Below, in pieces: positions 1 through 4,049 of a DNA stretch of 6,898 nt. This stretch comes from Pseudomonas sp. (GTDB lineage: Bacteria; Pseudomonadota; Gammaproteobacteria; Pseudomonadales; Pseudomonadaceae). The stretch lies in contig DPSI01000314.1 of the NCBI GenBank assembly GCA_003527165.1, positions 1-6,898 on the forward strand, written 5' to 3'. Numbering within the stretch: position 1 is the stretch's first letter; the number at the start of each line of letters is the position of its first letter. A model generated the notes under the pieces. That model ran no database searches. It saw nothing but the letters and a program-made list of their open reading frames with translations, and was not told the DNA's origin. Position numbers and translations under genes: made by a program.

Positions 1-56
1 AGAGTACCGCCCTCCGAAGGCGGGGGTCGTGGGTTCGAATCCCGCCTGGTGCGCCA
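1..56 (+). tRNA. tRNA-Arg(CCG), 3' part
   Basis: This is the 3' part of a tRNA gene cut by the left window edge. The anticodon stem pairs CCGCC (7-11) with GGCGG (19-23) around the 7-nt loop CTCCGAA, placing anticodon CCG at 14-16, which reads the arginine codon CGG. A 5-nt variable loop (24-28) follows, then a T arm with loop TTCGAAT (34-40) closed by 29-33 and 41-45. The acceptor 3' strand is 46-52, the discriminator is G53, and CCA is encoded at 54-56. The D arm and 5' acceptor strand lie outside the window. An integrase gene starts 167 bp downstream, so this tRNA is the likely insertion site. Confidence 0.93.
29..56 (+). other. Probable attachment-site region (tRNA 3' end)
   Basis: P4-family tyrosine integrases commonly recombine at the 3' end of a tRNA gene, leaving the T arm and acceptor 3' strand intact on the integrase-proximal side. 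The integrase here is next to the tRNA and reads away from it, as expected. The exact core cannot be fixed because the partner copy at the other end of the element is outside the window. The boundaries given are only the tRNA T arm through CCA. Confidence 0.5.
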
Positions 57-101
57 AATAGCTGTTTCGACCTGTCTCAGACAGACTACGAAACGCCCTG
101 A

Positions 102-127
102 AAAGCCCGCCCCGTGCGGGCTTTCTT
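102..127 (+). terminator. Rho-independent terminator of the tRNA transcript
   Basis: AAAGCCCGC (102-110) pairs with GCGGGCTTT (116-124) around the loop CCCGT, a 9-bp stem with the A tract on one side and a T-rich tail (TTTCTT) on the other. It ends the tRNA transcript and separates host transcription from the element. A smaller inverted repeat, CTGTCT/AGACAG, sits just upstream at 72-84. Confidence 0.85.
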
Positions 128-179
128 GTATCTGGCTATATACACCTGTCTACCTCTATACCTTCCCTTCGTGTATGCC

Positions 180-223
180 TGCTTGTATGCTGGCCTAAAA
201 ATCGAACCAACGGCATACAAGCA
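180..223. promoter_or_regulatory. 11-bp inverted repeat ending on the integrase start codon
   Basis: TGCTTGTATGC (180-190) is the exact reverse complement of GCATACAAGCA (213-223), with 22 bp between the arms. The last base of the right arm is the A of the integrase ATG. TGTATGC also occurs at 172-178, just left of the left arm, as a direct repeat. The position suits an operator controlling integrase or an arm-type binding site of an integrase or excisionase. No strong Shine-Dalgarno sequence lies before the ATG, so a hairpin or a bound protein here would directly affect initiation. The role is inferred; the repeat is seen. Confidence 0.55.
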
Positions 224-1451
224 TGAAGCGCAGCGATATCAAGCGCCGCCCACTGGCAGACACAACCCTGGCAGGCCTTGAGCCTGAAGCTGCTGCGTAC
301 CGGGAGCATGATGGCCAAGGCCTGTACTTTCGGGTCAAGCCAAACGGCGGGAAATCGTGGGAGTTGCGCTACAAAAAACCGGACGGGAAGTGGTCATGGC
401 TAGGCCTTGGAAGCTACCCAGAGGTAAGCGGTGCCGGCGCCAGGCAGAAAGCCGCTGAGCTGCGCGCCGATGCAGCCGATGGCGTCAATCCGCTCACTGC
501 CAAACACGCCCGCAAGGCGTCTGCACTTGAAGCAGCCAACAGCACCTTCGAGGCGCTAGCCCGTGAGTGGATCGACATAAGACGCCCGGGCTGGGCAGAC
601 AGTACAGCGACCCGCAACATTGGCGCGCTGGAGCTCCATGTCTTCCCCGTATTCGGCCGGCGCCTGTATGCCAGCATCCTGCCGATCGAATGGATGGAGT
701 TTCTGCAGGGCATGGAACGGCTTGGCATCATCGAGCAAATGAGCCGGGTGCGACGGTCCTGCAAAGAGATTTACGACCTGGCTCGGGTGACGGGTCGCGC
801 CGTGCATAACCCTCTGGAAGGGCTGAGCCGCTTCCTGCAATCCAAGCCGGCCGAGAACTATGCCCACGTTACGGCGAAGGATCTGCCCACTCTATTAAGG
901 CAATCAACGCCTACCCTCACGCCCATGATCTGCGCCTCGGTCTGCGCCTGCTGATGCTGACTGGCGTGCGCCCAAGTGAGCTGCGAGAAGCCCGTTGGGA
1001 TGAGTTCGACCGCAAGGCTGGGCTTTGGGTTATCCCAGCCACGCGCATGAAGAAGCGGCGCCCCCATACCGTCCCGCTCTCACGCCAGGCACTTGATGCC
1101 CTGGAGCAACTACACCAACTGACTGGCGCATATCCGTTGCTGTTTCCCGGGCGCAATGACCGCACCAAGCCGCGGAGCAACATGGCGTTCAATATGGCCC
1201 TTCGGCGAATGGGCTACGCCGGCCAGCAGACCGGCCACGGATTCCGCCACATTGCTTCCACAACGCTGCGCGAAAACGGTTTCCCTAAAGAGCACGTTGA
1301 GGCCCAGCTATCGCACGTAGAAGACGGCGTCGCCGGGGTTTACAACAAAGCCATCTACGTTGAGCAGCGTCGCACGATGATGCAGTGGTATGCCGATCAT
1401 TTAGACGAATTGGCCGGCGAAAAGCACCAGTTCAAAGGTGACGCAATATGA
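223..1451 (+). pseudogene. P4-type tyrosine integrase, single-base frameshift
   Basis: Site-specific recombinase that would insert and excise the element at the tRNA gene. The first part (223-954, 243 codons) has the N-terminal arm-binding domain of the P4 integrase family (roughly residues 1-95, with GLYFRVKPNGGKSWELRY) and a core-binding domain (about 105-210). The catalytic domain continues in another frame to 1451 and carries Arg (969-971, in TGVRPSE), His-x-x-Arg (1236-1247, HGFR), a second His (1314-1316, LSH) and the likely nucleophile Tyr (1341-1343, VYNKA). Family-like sequence is restored by adding one base between 896 and 897, near codon 225, giving LPTLL then KAINAYPHAHDLRLG; the intact protein would be about 409 aa. 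As written the first frame ends after 15 further non-family residues. ATG 223 is the only start, because a stop codon lies in frame at 196-198. Genuine decay or a sequencing deletion in a short A run are both possible. Confidence 0.88.
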
Positions 1452-2272
1452 ACTCCCAGATGCCTACGGCTGAAATGCTGCTGTTATCAGCAAATGCATA
1501 CGAACACTTCCGCACGTGCACCGCGGATATCATTCGTCAGCACGCTTTATTCCAGGATAGCGACGCGTTTAGGGATACTGAACCGGTAAAGTTAGCGAGA
1601 ATTTATAAAACTTTATTCGCTCAAGCCTGGGACCAGATCAACGTTGAGTTCGATCTGTCCGCGCTCAATTGGCTCGAAAATCAGCCGGCCTTTCGAATGG
1701 CTTATGAATCGCTTGGTCTGTACCAACTGACAGATGATGAAGACTTGGCGCGGCTTGAAGCTCGCATAAGACGCCGGCGCGCCTTGAGGTTTTCCCCGTG
1801 GCAGATAGCCGATCTTACTGGCGGATATCTGAGATATATGTGCGGAATTTGCCTGGAGCTATATAACTACGTTACGGGGAGGGGTGTCTCAGCAACGATT
1901 AACGGGCCTGTGGCGATCAAGCGAATGACGGACCTTATTACCGAGTTTCAAAGGTTAGCCTCAGAAGATTTCTTTCCTCAAGAATCACAAAAAGCGCTCC
2001 TTTCTCATTCCAACCGGCTACTGGACAGACTCCACCGAAGCGACTTCTTGCCCAGCCCTGTAACTCGTCGAAACGACAGAGATCTACCAGCGCGAGTGGT
2101 GGCTACCGGCTTAATCAGGCTTCACCTGAGGCATTATGGTGAGGGTCACAAAAGAGCGGTATTCCATTTGATGGGGCTGCCGTTCATAGAACGCCTACTG
2201 GAAATGCGAACCATAGAAAGGCTAATCAAAGCCGAGCAAGAGCGCCGCACTATCAGGCCGCGTCAGAAGTGA
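1448..2272 (+). CDS. Unrecognised 274-aa protein, possible cargo gene
   Basis: I do not recognise this protein. Its ATG overlaps the integrase stop (ATGA at 1448-1451), and a good Shine-Dalgarno AAGGTGA (1435-1441) sits 6 bases upstream, so the start is well supported and it should be co-translated with the integrase. The protein looks soluble and mostly helical, with no signal peptide or clear membrane segment. It has a basic patch ARIRRRRALRFSPW (about 104-117) and a basic C-terminus rich in Arg, Lys and Glu (about 245-274). Local base composition is more AT-rich than the flanking genes, for example around 1570-1620, which suggests separate acquisition. The slot between integrase and alpA is a place where satellites can carry accessory genes, including anti-phage ones; that function is speculation here. 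Confidence 0.8.
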   Translation: MNSQMPTAEMLLLSANAYEHFRTCTADIIRQHALFQDSDAFRDTEPVKLARIYKTLFAQAWDQINVEFDLSALNWLENQPAFRMAYESLGLYQLTDDEDLARLEARIRRRRALRFSPWQIADLTGGYLRYMCGICLELYNYVTGRGVSATINGPVAIKRMTDLITEFQRLASEDFFPQESQKALLSHSNRLLDRLHRSDFLPSPVTRRNDRDLPARVVATGLIRLHLRHYGEGHKRAVFHLMGLPFIERLLEMRTIERLIKAEQERRTIRPRQK

Positions 2273-2427
2273 CCGCCAAAACTCGTTTGTTCTGACGCTA
2301 TATAACGCGCCCTTTCGGGCTACGTTTGTGTGCCAAACAAAGCAGTCCAGCCGCTCAGCTTTGCCGTCTGCAGGGACGCCCTAAACAATCAATCTATTCC
2401 TGTCTCCATTACCGACGGGAAACAGAT
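2273..2427. other. Spacer upstream of alpA with weak hairpins
   Basis: No gene is visible. A 4-bp GC hairpin GCCC-TTTC-GGGC lies at 2309-2320 and GTTTG/CAAAC at 2324-2338. Neither is followed by a T run, so they are not convincing Rho-independent terminators. TATATAAC at 2299-2306 resembles a -10 element, but I see no -35 at proper spacing. The alpA promoter may lie here without a clear consensus. Confidence 0.35.
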
Positions 2428-2697
2428 ATGGAAAACATCCAACCGATCAGCGCCGCCAGCAATGCGGCCAGCCTTCTACAATTCGACCCCTCCGCCACCA
2501 TCATTCGCATGCCGGAGCTGGCGGCCATTACCGGCCTTGCACGACCAACCATCTACAAGCGCTTGAAAGATGACCCAGCATTTCCAAAGCCCGTACCGCT
2601 GAGCAACAGCAAGGCACGCGGTGCCCCTGTCGGCTGGGTGCTGGCTGAAGTGCAAGCATGGGTGAGACAGCGGATCGCACTTCGGGGTGCAGCGTGA
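2428..2697 (+). CDS. alpA: AlpA-family transcriptional regulator
   Basis: An 89-aa DNA-binding protein of the AlpA / phage transcriptional activator family. The helix-turn-helix runs from about residue 27 to 47 (RMPELAAITGLARPTIYKRL), followed by the family features FPKPVPL (52-58) and VGWVLAEVQAWV (68-79). In P4-like satellites and Gram-negative PICIs such proteins activate excision or the element's main operon, often after induction by a helper phage. ATG 2428 was chosen over an upstream start at 2326: it begins the conserved core at normal length and has a GGGA Shine-Dalgarno (2417-2420) 7 bases before it. A GTG overlapping the stop (2694) opens a long frame through the leader that I do not treat as a gene. 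The inverted repeat and promoter immediately downstream are plausible AlpA targets. Confidence 0.9.
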   Translation: MENIQPISAASNAASLLQFDPSATIIRMPELAAITGLARPTIYKRLKDDPAFPKPVPLSNSKARGAPVGWVLAEVQAWVRQRIALRGAA

Positions 2698-2711
2698 GCG
2701 CTCTCAAGGAA

Positions 2712-2728
2712 ATCGACGATAGGTCGAT
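2712..2728. promoter_or_regulatory. Palindromic candidate operator
   Basis: ATCGAC (2712-2717) and GTCGAT (2723-2728) form a perfect 6-bp inverted repeat with a 5-bp centre. It lies 8 bp upstream of the -35 box of the promoter proposed at 2737-2765 and 15 bp after the alpA stop codon. That is a typical activator position, so an AlpA binding site is a reasonable inference; no direct evidence identifies the protein. Confidence 0.45.
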
Positions 2729-2736
2729 AAAGCCAA

Positions 2737-2765
2737 TTGCCAGCAATCACGTATCGGGTTATCGT
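2737..2765 (+). promoter_or_regulatory. Candidate sigma70 promoter of the replication operon
   Basis: TTGCCA (2737-2742, five of six matches to TTGACA) and TATCGT (2760-2765, four of six matches to TATAAT) are separated by 17 bp. Transcription would begin near 2772, just before the first leader hairpin, and run through the CI-like RNA into the genes from 3013 onward. It matches the position of the P4 promoter that drives both the immunity RNA and the replication genes. Confidence 0.5.
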
Positions 2766-2772
2766 TCAGCCG

Positions 2773-2790
2773 TCGCTGCAAATTCAGCGA
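2773..2790 (+). promoter_or_regulatory. Leader 5' hairpin
   Basis: TCGCTG (2773-2778) pairs with CAGCGA (2785-2790) around a 6-nt loop. It would form at the very 5' end of a transcript starting near 2772, just before the first antisense-target motif, and may protect the 5' end or present that target. Confidence 0.4.
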
Positions 2791-2794
2791 CCGG

Positions 2795-2804
2795 GTTTGG
2801 CGAC
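2795..2804 (+). repeat. seqA-like target motif, copy 1 of GTTTGGCGAC
   Basis: GTTTGGCGAC occurs here and again at 2965-2974, on either side of the CI-like RNA. Its core TTGGCGA is complementary to TCGCCAA (2932-2938) in the unpaired part of that RNA; pairing can extend by GGG with CCT across one bulged U. This is the arrangement of seqA in phage P4 immunity. Confidence 0.6.
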
Positions 2805-2817
2805 TCGATCAGCAAAA

Positions 2818-2866
2818 GGCGCAACAGCGCCCCACTTTCGATTGCAGGCGCTTTTTTTGTGCCTGC
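2818..2866 (+). promoter_or_regulatory. Attenuator-like competing hairpins with T7 run
   Basis: Three hairpins share arms and exclude one another. GGCGC (2818-2822) pairs with GCGCC (2827-2831) around AACA. AGCGCC (2826-2831) also pairs with GGCGCT (2847-2852) around a 15-nt loop, directly before seven T (2852-2858), which is a Rho-independent terminator shape. GCAGGC (2844-2849) can instead pair with GCCTGC (2861-2866), destroying the terminator. The block sits between the first target motif and the structured RNA, so RNA pairing or translation could decide read-through. The terminator stem is short, so strength is uncertain. Confidence 0.5.
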
Positions 2867-2878
2867 CGTCCAGTGTTA

Positions 2879-2955
2879 TGGCGGCTGTGCGCGGGAGACC
2901 GAAAGGTCTGCCGGGTTCCTTTTGCCCCGGTTCGCCAACCTGCGTACAGCTGCCA
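2879..2955 (+). ncRNA. P4 CI-like immunity RNA
   Basis: A 77-nt segment folds into a closed multibranch structure. Bases 2879-2895 pair with 2939-2955 over 17 uninterrupted pairs, three of them G-U. Inside are a hairpin AGACC-GAAA-GGTCT (2896-2909) with a GNRA tetraloop, a hairpin CCGGG/CCCGG (2911-2930), and an unpaired tail TTCGCCAA (2931-2938). That tail is complementary to TTGGCGA in the flanking motifs at 2795-2804 and 2965-2974. In phage P4 a short structured RNA (CI), cut from the leader of the replication operon, pairs through seqB with seqA and seqC in the leader and causes early transcription termination, giving immunity. The layout here is the same: regulator, promoter, seqA, RNA, seqC, replication genes. 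Annotation pipelines often translate this region as an Ash or Icd-like protein. Exact ends and processing are inferred. Confidence 0.72.
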
Positions 2956-2964
2956 CCCTTAATC

Positions 2965-2974
2965 GTTTGGCGAC
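2965..2974 (+). repeat. seqC-like target motif, copy 2 of GTTTGGCGAC
   Basis: This second exact copy of GTTTGGCGAC lies 10 bases after the closing stem of the CI-like RNA and again offers TTGGCGA to the unpaired TCGCCAA. It corresponds in position to seqC of phage P4. A second shared motif, TCAGCAAAAGG, follows each copy (2809-2819 and 2991-3001), so the two sides of the leader look like an old duplication. Confidence 0.6.
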
Positions 2975-2984
2975 GATCCGTGGC

Positions 2985-3005
2985 AGCTCCTCAGCAAAAG
3001 GAGCT
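2985..3005 (+). promoter_or_regulatory. Hairpin covering the ribosome binding site
   Basis: AGCTCC (2985-2990) pairs with GGAGCT (3000-3005) around the 9-nt loop TCAGCAAAA. The right arm contains the Shine-Dalgarno GGAG (3000-3003) for the ATG at 3013. When folded, the first gene after the leader would be poorly translated, and through stop/start overlap so would the next gene. The neighbouring target motif at 2965-2974 could influence this fold. Confidence 0.5.
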
Positions 3006-3012
3006 ACATCGC

Positions 3013-3174
3013 ATGCCCAGCATACTCAGCCTCAACCCGTCCAAAGCACGCGCTGCAGCGCACAAGGCCATGGCGCTAGCCGCCCTTCGCAGCCGTTCCA
3101 GCCTCTCGGTACGCCTCTCCCGCTACAACAGCCACATGACCAAGGCTCGCGCCCTGGAAGGCGGTGTGCAATGA
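3013..3174 (+). CDS. Small basic protein, 53 aa, unknown function
   Basis: The first gene after the leader RNA. It starts at ATG 3013 with the Shine-Dalgarno AAAAGGAG 9 bases upstream, and its stop overlaps the next gene (ATGA at 3171-3174). The product is rich in Ala, Arg, Ser and Lys and strongly basic, with a probable long helix over about residues 9-35 (SKARAAAHKAMALAALRSRS). No domain is recognised. Small proteins of similar composition occur at this position in Pseudomonas satellite-like elements as I recall them. The same frame is open upstream through the RNA region, but the ribosome site and composition favour this short start. The basic helix could bind nucleic acid; that is a guess. 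Confidence 0.65.
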   Translation: MPSILSLNPSKARAAAHKAMALAALRSRSSLSVRLSRYNSHMTKARALEGGVQ

Positions 3175-3632
3175 CTGCCGCCGTGAAATACAAGCCTCGC
3201 CGTAAGCTCGCGTTTCACCGTCTGCCCTTCGTGGGGACGTCCTACCATAAGAAGGCTTACGGCATATCCTCTTGGGACGTTCCGCTAACTGGCGGCTACG
3301 TCGGCGGCTGCATGGCGGGGAGCGCCCTTGCTACGTCGGCACTCGTTTACCTTCGCGAGGAAGCCAGCGACGAGACCAATCGGTTCCTGCTTGGACAGAT
3401 CTGCGCGACTTGGATCGATCGCGCTGAGAGTGCGACTCAGGAAGAACTGGACGTACTTCGCGGGCAGGCTGTCGGCTTTATGCAGACGATCAGCGGATGG
3501 TTAGCCGCCTCCGTCGACCAGTTCGGGGCCAACCTCGATAAAGCCGACAAGAAAGCAATTCTCAAGCGCATAAATGCTGGGCTCGCGCTCGATGAGCAAG
3601 CGTTCATAGACAGCCTCCCGAGCGAGGAATAA
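3171..3632 (+). CDS. Unknown 153-aa element protein
   Basis: ATG 3171 overlaps the previous stop as ATGA, so translation is probably coupled. The N-terminus is basic (KYKPRRKLAFHR, residues 6-17); then comes a Gly-rich segment with DVPLTGGYVGGC (about 37-48), and the C-terminal two thirds are predicted helical with many charged residues. No catalytic motif, signal peptide or convincing membrane helix is seen. The TGGY-x-GGC segment feels familiar from proteins placed between the leader and primase genes of Pseudomonas satellite-like elements, but I know no function. Its frame stays open back to 2658, through alpA and the leader RNA; that extension is not coding in my view. Confidence 0.75.
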   Translation: MTAAVKYKPRRKLAFHRLPFVGTSYHKKAYGISSWDVPLTGGYVGGCMAGSALATSALVYLREEASDETNRFLLGQICATWIDRAESATQEELDVLRGQAVGFMQTISGWLAASVDQFGANLDKADKKAILKRINAGLALDEQAFIDSLPSEE

Positions 3633-3635
3633 CCC

Positions 3636-4049
3636 ATGAAAATTCAAAACGGCGCACTCGCGCCGACGGGATCGGCTTGCCTGGAAAACGTGCTGGCCCG
3701 TCTCGACAAGGTGAAACCGAACGGCCATTCCAAGTGGAACGCCTGCTGCCCAGCTCATGACGACACGCAACCCAGCTTAGGGATTAAGGAAACAGCTGAC
3801 GGGACGGTTTTACTTCACTGCTTCGCCGGTTGCACTGCTCGCGATATCACCGCGGCCATTGGTTTGGAGCTGCGCGATCTCTTCCCGGGTGAGCGCATTC
3901 AGCGCCGTGGGCCCAGCAAGGCAGCGTTGCGCCACGAGCGCGCGGTCTACGAAATCGGCGCTTCCATGCAAATGCAGGGCTGCCGGCTCAGCGAAGAGGA
4001 CCAGGCTCGGTTCGAGCTCGCCAAGCAACGTTTGGGGGTGGGCAAATGA
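3636..4049 (+). CDS. CHC2 zinc-finger primase-like protein, 137 aa
   Basis: A zinc-binding protein related to the N-terminal domain of DnaG and phage primases. The ligand pattern is visible: C38-PA-H41 and, 20 residues on, C62-FAG-C66, within the family context KWNACCPAHDDTQPSLGI and VLLHCFAGCTARDI. After it come the helical segment AAIGLELRDLFPGE and a charged helical tail. No TOPRIM or other catalytic primase domain is present, so it is only the template-recognition part of a primase. It presumably works with the ATPase encoded next, whose ATG overlaps its stop (ATGA at 4046-4049), or with a host or helper primase. The start at 3636 has the Shine-Dalgarno GAGGAA 6 bases upstream, within the 3' end of the preceding gene. 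Confidence 0.87.
   Translation: MKIQNGALAPTGSACLENVLARLDKVKPNGHSKWNACCPAHDDTQPSLGIKETADGTVLLHCFAGCTARDITAAIGLELRDLFPGERIQRRGPSKAALRHERAVYEIGASMQMQGCRLSEEDQARFELAKQRLGVGK

Noticed and set aside
126..161. Integrase promoter from TTGTAT and CTATAC
   Set aside because: The spacing between the two hexamers is 24 bp, outside the sigma70 range, and closer pairs match the consensus poorly.
893..900. Programmed ribosomal frameshift in the integrase
   Set aside because: No slippery heptamer or downstream pseudoknot is evident, and integrases of this family are not known to use frameshifting. A single-base deletion is simpler.
2299..2306. TATATAAC as the -10 box of an alpA promoter
   Set aside because: No -35 hexamer is found at 16-18 bp spacing; kept only as a note in the spacer entry.
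2309..2320. Rho-independent terminator after the 274-aa gene
   Set aside because: The stem is only 4 bp and no T run follows.
2326..2427. N-terminal extension of AlpA by 34 codons
   Set aside because: The extension has no homology character and no ribosome site; ATG 2428 gives the usual length and has GGGA upstream.
2737..3174. A 145-codon frame that pipelines might label Ash or Icd-like protein
   Set aside because: Most of it is the translation of the promoter, attenuator and CI-like RNA. Only the part from ATG 3013 has a ribosome site and gene-like composition. A real peptide from within the leader cannot be fully excluded.
2658..3632. A 324-codon open frame running from inside alpA through the leader into the 153-aa gene
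   Set aside because: Its first part overlaps alpA and the structured RNA, has no ribosome site at its start, and is Ser/Pro/Gln/Arg-rich without domain character. ATG 3171 with an ATGA overlap explains the real gene.
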